64,000 bases of DNA from Marchantia polymorpha subsp. ruderalis (taxonomy: Eukaryota > Streptophyta > Marchantiopsida > Marchantiales > Marchantiaceae). A model generated the notes under the pieces. It had not been told where the DNA came from. It saw only the letters and a program-made list of their open reading frames with translations, and did no database searches. Location of the stretch: positions 6,428,501 to 6,492,500 of the forward strand of contig AP031352.1 of the NCBI GenBank assembly GCA_037833965.1. Reading direction: 5' to 3'. Of this stretch, positions 24,042 to 36,900 are shown in pieces. Each line of letters opens with the position of its first letter. Position 1 is the stretch's first letter. The translations under genes were made by a program, and so were the position numbers.

Positions 24042-24449
24042 TGTAACACTATGGTTTAAAGAGAAATTCACTTGAAGATTAAAACATATACTATGAAGAT
24101 GTGAGATATCAACAATGGTTCTTATCTCTCTTATATTGCTCTCATCAACAAGTACAAAGAGATAAGATCTAATGCACTCATCGTGGATGGATGACGTGGC
24201 GTGTAACCTTAACAAGCACACGGATTGCTGACGTGGCGCTACCAACCAACGCACAAACTAACACACTAAATTTTTAACCTATCAAGCACACGGATCGCTC
24301 ACATGGCTTTGTCAACTAACATATATACTTTTTACCTACGAAGAACGCGGATCGCTGATGTGGCAGCTATGACTAGTGCACAATAAAGTATCTATATCAA
24401 CGTTTAAAGTAACATATACTTTAGTTCTAACTAACTAAAGATGGTTACA
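24042..24449 (-). repeat. 5' LTR of the minus-strand gypsy element
   Basis: 408-bp TG...CA repeat, homologous to the copy at 24985-25376 and in the same orientation. Its minus-strand start is TGTAACCATC and its end is TGTTACA. It contains TGACGTGGC at 24192-24200 and 24229-24237 and two decayed copies of that motif. Confidence 0.8.
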
Positions 24450-24984
24450 ATGATGATGTGAGACACGACCGTCAAGAATGCCATTGGATAAAATAAATCA
24501 TGTTAGGTCATAATAACTGTCTGATGTTCAACATGTATTTCATCAAATAATTCTCTCATGAAAATTGTGAACATAATAATTTTATATGAAAATTTATTTC
24601 CTAAAACTTGTTTACTTCCAAAATGTTATTTTGATGCATTTGGAATAAAATTTGATTTCATAGTTATCAATATAGTTTTTAAACATTGTTTATTTATAAC
24701 TAGTTATTTCATAGTTATAACATAAAAAGTTAATAAATAAACAAAAATATTGCATGATATCTTTATGTAGAAAGTAAATCAAATTCTTTATATTTGTAAA
24801 TTGACTTATAAAATTTATACAATAGTGCATTTGAAACTAAATTTTTAGTGAATCAAATTTTAATTGAAAATATTTCAAGAGAAAATTTAAATAATTAATA
24901 CAATATATCATGTGTAGATACGTTAGTTTGGATTTGAGTCGATAGACGTTGGGACGAAGGTAACGTTGAGGTTAGGTTGACACT
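24450..24984. other. AT-rich spacer between two related LTRs
   Basis: 535 bp with no open frame of note, no primer-binding site and no polypurine tract. It looks like ordinary flanking DNA rather than element interior. Confidence 0.5.
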
Positions 24985-25376
24985 TGTAACATTAGGGTTT
25001 AGATACCAACAATGATTCTTCTCTCCCTTATATAGCTCTCACCAACAAGTACAAGGAGATAAGATCTAATACCCACCAACCATCCCATTCCTAGTTGATG
25101 GATGACGTGGCAGATAACCCTAACATGCACACGAATCGCTGACGTGACGCTCCCAACTAACACGCTAACTAATACACTCAATTTTTACCTACAAGTACAC
25201 AGATTGCTAACGTGGCACTGTCAACTAACACATCCACTATATACATACCAATTATTGCTACACTACCAAATGCGCGAATTGCTGACGTGGCAACTATGAC
25301 TAGTGCACACTAAAATATATATATCAATATTTAGAGTAACCTCTACTTTAGTTTTAACTAACTAAAGATGGTTACA
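24985..25376 (-). repeat. solo LTR, same family as 24042-24449
   Basis: 392-bp TG...CA repeat with no adjoining primer-binding site or interior. The flanks ACACT (24980-24984) and ACATT (25377-25381) form a 5-bp target-site duplication with one mismatch. A TATATAAG box lies on the minus strand at 25027-25034. Four ACGT-core motifs are spaced through the LTR: TGACGTGGC at 25103 and 25283, TGACGTGAC at 25140 and TAACGTGGC at 25208. Confidence 0.8.
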
Positions 25377-26600
25377 ACATTCCATCGAGAGTATAGTTGA
25401 GGCTAACTTAAAGAACTGTTAGTTCTTTGAGTTTGCACTTTTGCGTAGGAAGTTTCTCACTAGTTTTGATTTTATGTCTCCAAGTGAAGTGAGTTTGGCT
25501 CGACTCGTATGTGTATTTTGTGTTACCTAGTTGGCGCGTAGTATTTTCACTCGAAGAATACTGTACATATAAACCAAATACATGAGTGTGTAATTTCAGA
25601 TTGGTGAAGATTTTGGAATTTTGAGTATTCAATCGACTTCAAGACTTTCGTTGGTGGAGCTATTTTTGAAATATGATATTTTTTCGGTGATGATGCCTTT
25701 TGCTTCGATGGCTTTTCAATTGCAAGACTGGTTGTTTTCTCCTTGTAAGGTGATTTTGCAAGCTTCATTACCTTTGCGGGCTTGATCTTGAATTTTGTTG
25801 TGGAACCACCTAACTACTAAAAATTCAATCATTTGATTTATTTTGCCGGAATTATTATTAGAGAGTGGCTATAGATTGATTTGGTACTCTTTAGCTCCAA
25901 GTTTGGATCTCCAAAAAATAGTTTTTTCAAGATGTTTTTTCATCTTCCTCAACAGAATCTCACGAGTTTTCTTTTCTTGATTCTTGATAATCTTTATACA
26001 AATACTTCGCTGCTCATATGTAATTAACTCGATCCTAGTTGTAATAACTGTGTGTGTGTACACTCTAGTTATTTATGTATGTGTGAGTTGGTGAGTAGAA
26101 CATGTCAACTATGTATGGTGATACCGAGTCACATAATACATATTTCACTCTTTTCTCTTATTTTTGTATAATAGAATTTTCAAATATAATTTTTTTTTCT
26201 TGTTATTATGGAAAAATGATTTATTTAATTCGTTACGTAATGAGTTTATTCAACAAATTTATAAAATTATATTACATAATATATATGAATTTATATAAAA
26301 AAATTTCAATGTGAAATTGAAAAAATTATAATAAATGATTATGCAAGAATGAAATTTTTTATGAAATATCTGGTGCATAAAGTAATGAGTTATAATTTAT
26401 GTAGAAGTATTAAAGATGAATAGATTTAAAACACTAGAATAAAATCTGTTTGAAATTTTTTATTAAGCACATGCATTTGAAAGTACAATTTTTAACCAAA
26501 GTTATAAAATGAAGAAATGACATACACAACTTAAATGATACAAAATAGACCTGTAGAAGTTTATGGAATTTTTTATTGACCTTCACTGTGAAGTGGGGGT
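25377..26600. other. AT-rich intergenic DNA, no gene recognised
   Basis: Open frames here are below 75 codons. A lysine-rich minus-strand stretch near 25547-25768 is the longest protein-like piece but lacks any family signature. Composition turns strongly AT-rich from 25.8 to 26.6 kb, then jumps to GC-rich at the promoter of the next gene. Confidence 0.5.
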
Positions 26601-27183
26601 TAAGTGGAGTCCGAGAACATCTCTTTGGTGAGTAATGTACAAGGAAGGGTAGGGGAAATAAGACTCATTACCGGGCGCGAATGGGGAGGAGAGGCCACCG
26701 ATTACTGGCTGGTCCGGAGCCAGCGGAGTTCACAGAAAGCGGACACGAGTGCAGGCAGCGGCAGACGAGGCGAGGAAGAGGAGGAGGAAGGAGCAGACAA
26801 GTCACAACCGAAGAGTTATCTGCTTTCCTATCCATCCACGAGCCTACGACCATCGTCGTCATCTGAGGGCGTCTCGGAAGCAGAGATGCAACGAAATGAC
26901 TGATGCCACAGCTCCCGTTTGGCTGCCGTCGTCTGCTGCCAACTGATTGTCTCTGCTCTCGGTGAGCATTCTCCTCGGCTCAGGCTTGAGCCTCAATTTT
27001 TCTGGTGAGGCGAGGCCAGGTCCCAGACATTTCCCGCCAGTCTGGAGCTGAGGAGCAGGCTTGGAAGCAAGTAGCAACGAGCTCCGTGATTCTAGACTCG
27101 AGGCAGAGAAAGAAGTGGAGACTTGTCAGAGTGCATCAAATTGACAGTTTGCGACTCGGGAGCTCGAGGGGACGATTGCGATT
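26600..27183 (+). promoter_or_regulatory. promoter/leader of the GC1-like gene
   Basis: An abrupt change from AT-rich to GC-rich DNA at about 26.6 kb precedes the ATG at 27184. Short open frames on both strands arise from the biased composition. No TATA box was evident. Confidence 0.4.
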
Positions 27184-30100
27184 ATGGCTTGTGTCAGCCT
27201 GCATTGTGCTATGGCGTCTCTGTCTATGGCATCGTCGTCTGCGGTGCGCACGCAGTCGTCGTCGTCCTCTTCTGCCTCTTCGGGCCCCGAATTCCGACGT
27301 GCTTCGCTTCCACTTAAGTGTAACTTTCGTGGCGAAGACTTATGCCCGTCTTTGCGTGCCGTCAGTGGGCACATCCACATCCGTGAGCTGAAGGTGTGAT
27401 TCGAGCATGTCCGTGTCGAGGAGGTTCTGAATGTCGTCTTCATTTCCTCGTTACTGGTCGATGACGGATTCAACGGCCAGTATTCTCTAATTTGGTCCAT
27501 TTGCGTGTCTGGAAGCTCAGCAGTAATGAACTCACTCTATTTTTCCACGTCATGACTTCGCAATATCGCAGAGCAATGCAGTTTCTTCGACCACTGCCAC
27601 GCCGGTCAGAATGGCACAGAGTGCCCAAGAAGTTCAGACTGCCACCCAGATCTCAAAGGTTCAAAACATGACTTCTGTCTTTCTCCTCCTCCACAATTCT
27701 CTCCGTGCTTGGTTGCTGATCCCGTAAATACCATTGAATTTCTAGTAGCTGGAGGAATGATTGACACTCGCATCGTATTCTGTTGTTCAGCCAACCAAGA
27801 TGATCGTCTCCATTACCGGTGCCACTGGCTTTGTGGGGAGCAGGCTCGTTAAGAAGTTGGTCGAAGGTAAGCATAAGATTAATGCATCCACTCAGCTCAT
27901 GCGAGTGCTTATGTTAGTCAAAGGCGAGTCGAAGATGTTCTACAATTGACGCCTGGGGGTGACCTTTTACTTACAACACAACACAATAGAATACACTGAT
28001 GCATTGCACATGGTGTAGTCTTGGTTGTGTTCTCACGGCCTTAGGCACCTATGTCCCATTACCTGTGGTGAATTGCCAGCTATCTCGCGATGAAATCCAC
28101 AGCTCTCGTTTACATGTCCTGCCTAATTCGGTCAATTGTGGTCGACTGATTGTACAGTTTCTGCTTCGCAGATGGCCACACCGTTCGGGTCCTTACACGT
28201 TCCGCATCTAAGGCGCGAGCTATTTTCCCTGGTAAGATTGCCATTTTCACATCAATGGCAAAACGGAGTGTGTGCTTGATTGTTCGTCTTTCTCTACTGC
28301 GAGAGCTGTTCGTGAGTAATTTACTATTTTTGTGGTGATTCCCAGATGGTTTTAGCAGTGTACACATCATCTAACCACTGTATTACAGCCACCAATGTTG
28401 AACAAGGGTGAAATCGTATATATGAGTTGCGCATTTGATAAGGAGATGAAGGATTTTGTTCTTCAACTTTCCATGTGCCCTGGCACTTACTGGGCGATTT
28501 TTTGGTCTGACAGAACGTACATTCAAGAACGTTGAGATCGCAGAACAGGCCGATTGGGCCAGTTGTATAGCGGGATCCACGGGTGTTGTAAACTTGGCAG
28601 GGACTCCTATCAGCGTTCGTTGGACCCCCGAGGTCTGTGCTTTAGTCTATAATCATCATGGTTGTCGAAGTTTTTCATTATTCTTTTTGGTTGAAGCTGT
28701 CAAGTCCCGCCCGCCTGGATGTACGCTGTTCAGTACATAACTCGGTACAAATGAGAGCAGTTATCTCTTTGCTCTAAAGAAACTGATAATGAATTTTGAA
28801 GAGTGAACTTGATAGTTTCGAACCTTCCTCTGTCACGCAGGTAAAGAAGGACATCATGGACAGTAGGGTGTCAGTCACCTCTAAGGTAAGGGCAGTTCAC
28901 TTCTCAGCTGTCTTCCATTCTTTAGCTAGTTGGGATTCCTACACTACCAACCATGTTCTTTCGATCCCTGAATCTCTCTTCAGATCGTGTGTTGTAAGAC
29001 AACAATAAACTAGCTTCATCTTGATCTGCATCTTCTATGTCCATTTGACACGAAACAAAATCTCAATGTTAATTGTTGCAATCATACATTGCATATTTTT
29101 ATATCACATAGGATCATTCATACAACAATCTAAATGTCGTGATAATTCTTACTTCTCATATGAAAAATAGTTTTGACTAAATCTTTTCTGTGAACGAGTA
29201 GAAGAAATAATTGCGAATAGTCGAGTTGTTGAAACGATATGCATACCGCATATTTATGTGATATTTTTCATAATATTTTTCCATGACACAATATAAATCA
29301 GATTGTTCATGATTTAGTTGTTGGAGCAACTTGCATATTCAAAGAAACTTCTGGTACCCATAATCCTCACAAGCCGAAGGTCAAACAGTAACATTAACAA
29401 TGTGCAGAATCTCCATCTATGCTTTAACACCTAAACACTTGAATCTGTTTGTCCACTACGGTGGGCTATGTTAGTAGCGACCGACGCTTGACCTGAAATT
29501 TTTGCCTCATCTCGCAGGTCGTGGAGGCCATAAATGCAGCCCCTGAAGATCAGCGGCCTTCAGTATTTATCAGCGCCACGGCTGTCGGATTTTATGGTAG
29601 TAAGTCATCCCGGTCAGATGTAGTCGTCGTAGACGCATGTAGTTTGCTTGTGCATTCGACGTTGTCAAGAATTTTTCCGCCAAGAATTTTACAGTAGCTC
29701 AGATTGTGAGCTAAGTGTCCACATAACGCTCAGAGCCATCGAACATGTGATTTGTCCATTGATTCTCCTTCGCATTTTGTATGCAGGCACTAGCGAAGTA
29801 TCTGCATTCGATGAAACAAGTCCCGCGGGCAAAGACTATTTGGCAGAGGTTAGCGTCGAATCTTGCTATGTCCATGTTATTTCCGTAGAGGAGCCGCGAT
29901 GAAGAAAATGATTCTGTTGGTCTTTGAGCTGATGGAGCCTGTAGGGAAAGGTCACATGCTATCTGATTGCAAGGATGTCTTCAATATCAGCGAAGTCTGT
30001 AACGGTAGTTCACCTTCAGTTCTGGTTTTGACTCATCTCGCTATCAGGTCTGCCAAGAATGGGAAGCAAAGGCTCAAGCACTGACCGATGGTGTACGGCT

Positions 30101-31096
30101 TGTTCGCCTGAGAATAGGCATTGTCCTGGACAAAGATGGTGGAGCTCTAGGTACTTCCCAATGATTCAGTGGTGTTACGAACTTTCGTTTGCGGGAGATT
30201 TTTCAAAGCACACACTTGTGTCCTTCGTTCAGCTTCTCCGAATATGTTTTATCTCATGAACTTTGGTCTTTGTGCACTCAATGTCCGTGTCTCCATGTTC
30301 GCAGCCCAGATGGTTCCTCTTTTCAAGATCTTTGCTGGCGGTCCCATCGGCTCCGGTAAACAGTGGTACGTTTGCAATTCCTTATTTGCCCTCAGAAGTC
30401 TTGCTGATAGCGTTAGCATGACCACAACGAGTCTTTTCTAAGTCGGAGCCTGGCTTTGGAGCCTTTGAAATGGTCCTTTTTTTCCCGGGGATGAGCTGAC
30501 ACTGAAGTCTGTCTGCCATTTTGCAACGATGCCCAGGTTTTCATGGGTGCACCGTGACGACCTGGTTGCTTTGATCGTGGAAGCATTGAACAACCCCGAG
30601 TATGAAGGTATCTATCGCCTCTCTCTGTGTGTCACACATATACACACGCACGTGAGCTCGTGGTGCCCGGCTCTAGCAAGCTCGTAAGACGTGCGGTAAC
30701 TAATGCAGGCTGGTTGGTTGGCAGGTGTTATCAACGGGACGGCACCTAATCCTGTAAGGTTCACAGAGCTGTGTGATAGAATCGGAGCTGTGCTCGGACG
30801 ACCGTCGTGGCTTCCTGTCCCAGACTTTGCTCTTAAAGCAGTTCTCGGAGAAGGTGCTTTGGTGGTACGTCATTTCTCCCTTGCTCTTCATTCTTGAGGT
30901 AGCATCACATGCTGTTCTATCGATGTATCGCAGCCTCTAGAGACTCTCAGTCATCTGGACTCGCCTTTTGAGCTTTTGTTGCAATGGTGTGCAGGTACTG
31001 GAAGGCCAAAGAGTACTTCCGAAGCGCGCTCAGGAGCTGGGATTCAGATTCAAGTATCAGTACGTCACAGATGCTCTGAGAGCGATTTTGACTTGA
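27184..31096 (+). CDS. GC1: chloroplast SDR39U1/GC1-type epimerase family protein, 13 exons
   Basis: Homologue of GIANT CHLOROPLAST 1, a plastid protein of the atypical extended SDR family (YfcH/SDR39U1) linked to plastid division in Arabidopsis. Exons: 27184-27393, 27572-27658, 27791-27866, 28172-28231, 28514-28632, 28841-28885, 29518-29599, 29787-29848, 30048-30150, 30305-30365, 30537-30607, 30725-30864, 30995-31096. All are GT-AG with consistent phase, giving 405 aa. Residues 1 to about 99 are Ser-rich and look like a transit peptide plus linker. The NAD(P)-binding GATGFVG is at 109-115, followed by [66 protein letters not shown] and [19 protein letters not shown]. The C-terminal domain has [22 protein letters not shown] and ELGFRFKY. 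The ATG has a good context (G at +4). Exon 7 could end three bases earlier (29596), giving 404 aa. Confidence 0.92.
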
Positions 31097-32861
31097 TCGT
31101 AGTTGGTGTAGTGTATGGAGTCGATCCATCACCGCCACTCTACGGTAGAAGGTTCGAAATTGGACCATTTTTGAAGGAGGTATAGCAGTTTCTCCGGAAC
31201 TTGTAAATCATTGTAACACAAGCAAGAAGCGACGAAGGGCAGCAAGTAATGTCCAATCCAACCAACTGATCACAGTAATGGGCTTCTCTCACCGCGCAAG
31301 CCCTGCGGTATTATTCAAGTATACTGTGGTATATCCGAACATTACGTGTATCATCTGCATAGGAGGAGAGTGGAGAATAATCCATCCATCCATTCATGGG
31401 GACTGCACCGAAATACTTGGATTCGGAACGAGCAGGAAGACCAAAGAATGTAGGCTTAGTTCAAGAACAGAGCAGTTCAGTCGCTTTGTGGATTCTTACC
31501 AGATCATGGAAGGTTTCATCCATGATCTCAATCAGTGTAATCTATATGCTCTTCTGCGAGCAATTTTTTCCAGCCAATCTGTTGTGAACGCGGGGGCCTT
31601 ACTTGTCCATGTTTTGGCATCATCGATTGTACGACACTTTACCCATGCTGTCGGCAGTTATTAAGAGCTGTAGATCATCAAACCAAGCCTGATTTCGCAC
31701 GCAGTCCTACACACGTTCCTGATTAACGTTCCTGATTAGCGTCCATTGCCAAGAGATGGAGATTAGCTGAGTAGTTCTTTTCTCTCTGAGACCACTCTTT
31801 CCTCAGATACTACTATACGGAAGGCACGTCAACACGTAAACCGGCTGTGATACGAGGGTGAAACATGGCCGTAGGCGTTAGGCAGTCGTTCTTATAAGAG
31901 TCACCCTCGCCACCTTCTGTTGTGCGCTGTACTTCGCCTACGAAGATCACAAAAGAGCAAATTCCTCGTTGTTAGGATCGTCAGTAGGCCAAAGAAGGCG
32001 CTAAGAGAGAGTCGCTTGAGAATCGTATCCTCAAAGCGAAAAATAGGTCACCTACTAATGCAGTAAGTGTGTGGAAATCGCACACCGTATTAACTGCGGC
32101 ACCGTATCTTACCTTTCAGCCGGAAGCAGTATCTGGAGAGCAATCTCTCAAGCTCAGTCTCATTCCTCTCTCTGAATCTCTGAAACTGAAATCAGTGTAT
32201 TCGTGAAATATCTCGAATTTGTCAGATAAATACCGAAAAAACCATCGCAAATTACACAAATTGTCAAGTGACACTGGAAGCCTGATGGAGCATGAATTCC
32301 AAATCTGTTTCGCTAGAACCGTACAATAACACAGTTCAGTGGTATACTTGCGTGTAATATGTAGACTTTGAAGTCTCGGGGCAAAACTGTGCGTGTGAAT
32401 GCAACACAGAATGTTGGACTTTGAGCCTCTCACATAATAATCAGGAAGGATGAAGAGGTGAAATCAAAGAGTGCAAGTCACGTTTCACAATTCGTGGGCA
32501 CACTGGTGAGAATGCAAACGGTTACGATCTGTCTGCAAGCGTGTTCAACCGATTCCATCAAGATCTGTCATTGCACAAGTACACGACCAAACCTACTCGG
32601 CCAGATTGATTTGGCTCAACCGTTACCCTTAACGACTTCGTGCGTACAGAGCCGAAATCCTGGCAGGGGACGAAAAATGAGACCACGATTGTCGGTATGA
32701 ATTCGGTAAAATATGACCCGGATGGAATGTGTGGATATGTGTTCTCACACCGACTCTCGCTGTCAGCTTCTCGATTTCTGCCGGGCGATATGCTCGAAAG
32801 GTGAAATCACCAGAAAGGAACGTGCCGAGGCACTGGGCACAGAGCGATCACATGAGCGAGC
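31097..32861. other. intergenic region between GC1-like and WDR92-like genes
   Basis: Contains the 3' end of the GC1-like gene and, presumably, the promoter of the downstream gene. Open frames reach only 128 codons (31278-31664) and show no family motifs. No repeat or RNA gene was recognised. Confidence 0.5.
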
Positions 32862-33935
32862 ATGGATGCGAGACGGATGCCCCAGATACTGGCACACATA
32901 ACTCAAGGCGCCACATGCACCATTCACGACACGGTCTGGGTGCCGTGCAGCGCGAAATTCGTGCTGCTGGGCTCGACGTCGCGCAACCAGGGAGCGTTCC
33001 AGATCTACGAACTGGAGAACACGGAGATCAAGAAGCTCAAGGACGTGGTCAAGGCCGACAGCTTCAAGTGCGGAACATTCGGAGCCAGCAGCGTCGAGCA
33101 TCGGTGCCTGGCCACGGGTGACTACAAGGGCAAGCTGTGCACTTGGGACCTGGAAGACCTAAGCTTGCCCGTTTTCCATACCAAAGCGCACGAGTCGATC
33201 ATCAACGCCATCGATGCCATCGGCGGGCTCGGGGTTGGCAATGGCGCTCCGGAAATTGTGACCGGAGGACGCGACGGGAAGGTGCTGGTGTGGGACCCGA
33301 GGCAGAAGGACGTCCCCGCCGCCTCATTCGAGCCCGCGAGTGGTGGCGCGAGGGACTGCTGGGCTGTGGGCTTCGGGAACTCGTACAACGACGAAGAGAG
33401 GTGCATTTTGGCGGGGTATGACAATGGGGATTTGAAGCTTTTCGATCTGCGGTTGAATAAAATCCGATGGGAGACCACATTGCCGAACGGCGTATGCGGG
33501 GTCGAGTTCGATCGCAAGGACATCAAAGCCAACAAATGTGTGGCCGTGACGTTGGAATCCAAGTTCCACGTTTTCGATCTTCGGACTCAGCATCCCGACA
33601 AGGGCTTCGCGATGATGACGGAGACTCTGAAACACGGAACCACCGTCTGGGGAGTGAGACACCTTCCCCAGAATCGGGAGATTTTCATGACGCTTGGTGG
33701 CGATGGCTCGCTGTCGCTTTTTAAGTACTCGTATCCGTCGCAGCGCTGGGTCAAGGACGGCAGGGATCTCAAGTGCGGTGTGGCGGGAACCGTCGAGCTC
33801 CTGTCCAACAAATCATTCGCCACGCAGCCCATATCTTGCTTCAACTGGAACAAGGACAAAGAAGGCCTCGCCGTCTGCGGCTCGTTCGATCAAAACTTTC
33901 GAGTCATGGTCGTCACGAAACTTGATAAGTTCTAG
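32862..33935 (+). CDS. DNAAF10: WDR92/Monad-type WD40 protein (dynein axonemal assembly factor 10), intronless
   Basis: A 357-aa single-exon WD40 protein of the same length as human WDR92 and, from memory, alignable end to end. Conserved stretches are QILAHITQGATCT, WVPCSAKFVLLGS, CGTFGASS, APEIVTGGRDGKVLVWDPRQ, AGYDNGDLKLFDLR, VEFDRKDI, FDLRTQHP, VWGVRHLPQNREIFMT and QPISCFNW, ending VVTKLDKF. WD/FD blade ends occur near residues 89, 143, 192 and 236, as expected of a seven-bladed propeller. In animals and algae the protein works with R2TP-type co-chaperones in cytoplasmic preassembly of axonemal dynein arms. Its presence suits a plant with flagellate sperm. A second in-frame Met (residue 6) could be the true start, since the family similarity begins there. 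Confidence 0.93.
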   Translation: MDARRMPQILAHITQGATCTIHDTVWVPCSAKFVLLGSTSRNQGAFQIYELENTEIKKLKDVVKADSFKCGTFGASSVEHRCLATGDYKGKLCTWDLEDLSLPVFHTKAHESIINAIDAIGGLGVGNGAPEIVTGGRDGKVLVWDPRQKDVPAASFEPASGGARDCWAVGFGNSYNDEERCILAGYDNGDLKLFDLRLNKIRWETTLPNGVCGVEFDRKDIKANKCVAVTLESKFHVFDLRTQHPDKGFAMMTETLKHGTTVWGVRHLPQNREIFMTLGGDGSLSLFKYSYPSQRWVKDGRDLKCGVAGTVELLSNKSFATQPISCFNWNKDKEGLAVCGSFDQNFRVMVVTKLDKF

Positions 33936-36900
33936 GATCGACCGTCCGCCTTGTGATGCGTCGATTCTCATGAATACTCCTGCACCCCTGCTGGCAAAGT
34001 GCATCATCCGTCGTCATAAGAGCAAACTTCGAGAATCAAAGTCCACCAAGTGCATTGCATTGCCAAGGCGCTCAAAGGGCTGCATTTTAATGCAGTGACT
34101 CCTAGCTCCTTCCGCCCTGTCGATTGAAGCAAAGTTGAGTACCGTCATGTCGGGGTCACGTAGGAGAACTCCACCAAGCAAGAATGTCTGTGTACGACCT
34201 CGTGTAACGTCGAAGAAGAGAAGAGTAGTGCCTTCTCTTGCATGTCTTCGCGTGCCTCAATCTCCACGGCACAGGTGACTTTGCACAAACTTTTCCCGTG
34301 AACGCGAGGAGAGTTTCGCAATCAGCGACCTTCATGTTCAATGTTCACGATCGACGAGATTCGGAGGACGGGTCGAGATTGCTCCGCAAGGCAGACGAGA
34401 AACATCGGTGAGGAAAGTCGCTCAATAGAGTACACAGCAAAATTAATAGAGGAACAGGTTGAAGGAAACTCACTGTATTGACTCGCCTCGGTTTTGTAAC
34501 AATAGAAAATAATATTTCTACCAATAATAAGAGTTCATGCTCTAGGGGAAGACTCGTATGGGACTACGACCACCTCCACTTGAAAACTATGCTAACACCG
34601 TTTTGGAAGGAGAAGCAGGAATAACTGATAGTTTTGTGTAATATGTTACTTTTATGAGGACAACCCTGGATGTAGAGCATGCATATGAAGAGGATATCAT
34701 CAGTTTAGTACTCTCTTCTGTAAACAATTTTGAAACCGCTTTGAAAAGTAATGAGATTATCATTCATTTTAGTGTATATTATTGCTTAATATAGACCGTT
34801 GCATTCTACAATTGAGCCGTTAACTTACATTGGAGGAAGTACTTTCACATTCTGGTCAGATATCGATATTGAAACCTTTACTAACTTTTACTATCTCTAT
34901 TGAGGAAAAGAGCCGCAAAGATTGATGTCAGGAAAATTTCTCAACATTATCCGTTGTTGATTTGAATGTGGTCACATTTCGACAAAATTCTACTAAGACT
35001 GTATTCAGGAGACAATAATTTGCGAAGGTCGCGAAGGCAACTGTTGGACACGTATGCAATGTGGGCTTCCGGCGCCTAGATTGATTGATATTAAGGGGAT
35101 GCTATACAGTATATGTAAAGTTTTAATGAATAAATGATAAATTTTGAGAACTGTAGCAACAAACGATCAGAAGACCCCAACCCTTTTTACAAGGTATAGA
35201 ACACATACGGAGTACTTTGACCTTAGACGCAAGGAGGTGTCCATGAACCCGTGTTTTAACATACATGCAGTCTTCAGTTCTTCGCGGTAGGACATACGCT
35301 TCAAATTTTATGACTGTAAAGAAAAATTTGGACGAGAAATGAGATTATTCTCAAGTAGTTCTGACGTGGGAACAGTAGTTGAGTACGGATCAGAGCAGCA
35401 CAACAATACTTTCTATGAGTATGAAAAAAATGACTCCTCAGTGAAGCTTTCTCAGGGATACCAGTTAACAAAATCTGTTGAGATAGCAAGCACCATGCCT
35501 CGGTAGAGTGTTAATTTGGAAACAATGTATCCAGTGAATTGAGCGCTCATCTATGAATAAACGGGGAAGACGAGGGGATAGTTACAACCAAAGCGTGGTG
35601 GTAGTCAACCACAAGTTCAAAGACATCACATTTTAGGCCTACCCACAGCACAAACAGCCAACAACTTAGGCCTACCCACAGCACAAACAGCCAACAACGT
35701 CATGCTTTCCCGTTGCTGGCCTCCCGTGGATAGTGGACTTGAAGTTCATGAGACTCATTCCACCATCCAGAAACTGAAGAGAAGTTGCCTGTCTTAACGG
35801 CTAGAATTAAGAAAAACGAAATATAACAGAACAAGCAGCTGAATAAGTCCGAGATCAGGGGCATTGACATTGAGCCGCATACAAGCATACAAATAGATTC
35901 AATTGATGTCCGATGGCAGCTGTTTGTCGCTCTTTATCCACATTTGGTGCGGGGGACGGCAATGCTGCACCCCTTCAACACATCTCGGCTATGATACCAG
36001 GGATCGACAAATAAACATTTCATTTGCAGATATTTTCGTAACTAGGATCCCACTCCGAAGTTGCAACACTCAATAACCTACGGTCCTCAAGAAAGGACCA
36101 CTTTTCAAAGCCAGTGTGTGTGTAAGGAATGAAAACAGTGGCTGGTCATACTTCCCCTACAGAACACTTCCCCGTACAATCTTTCCATCCACGGGTCGAA
36201 AGTTATGCACGTAAAGCGACTCCACACTAGTTTCAGTTGCACCTGGTTCGCCAGGAGCTGCATAATGTCCTTCGTAAGGTCTATGTATCCTTGACTACCT
36301 GCAGAGTTCGCACACAATATGTTATGGCCTTATCTGGGAACACGCAATGTCTGCACGTAAAACCTTGTCACTGTGACCCTCAACACATATTCTCTAATGT
36401 AACTGTCAGTCCGTCGGTAGTGTATCACAGACAGACTTTTACATGGTTTCCAATGGTCACAAACTATATCTAAAAATGCATCGGTAGCAACGTGGAGAAG
36501 TCTGTATGGAGTCAAAATTCTGAAAGTCTTTTTACCCCGAGTAAACTTTGTCTCTCATCTCCTCCACTTTCTCATTGAGCTTTTTCATGTATTTGATAAC
36601 GAGATGTCCAGATAGTCAGGAGCCTCATTACAATCTTAGGAGGATTATGTTCATATATGGGTGGATGGACAAAGTAAGGTTATAAGGACAAGATGAATGA
36701 ATAAAGTTTTGTAATCTCGAGAGACAATTGAATGAATGTTCGACTTGACCCGCTCTTCCTTTCTTCACCACCTTTGAACGATATAAACCCAACGGGGAAC
36801 GTGGATAACCTAACCGATCACACAGGGAGCGTGTTCTAGTTTTGGGCATCCGCAACTACTTTCAGGGTGAAGAAGCTGTAGTATTCTTCTAAATGTATTT

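Noticed and set aside
36105..36600. Possible minus-strand gene (YMKKLNEKVEEMRDKVYSG and the neighbouring frame)
   Set aside because: Neither direct reading nor any GT-AG junction I tried gave a consistent phase without stops; left as unassigned.
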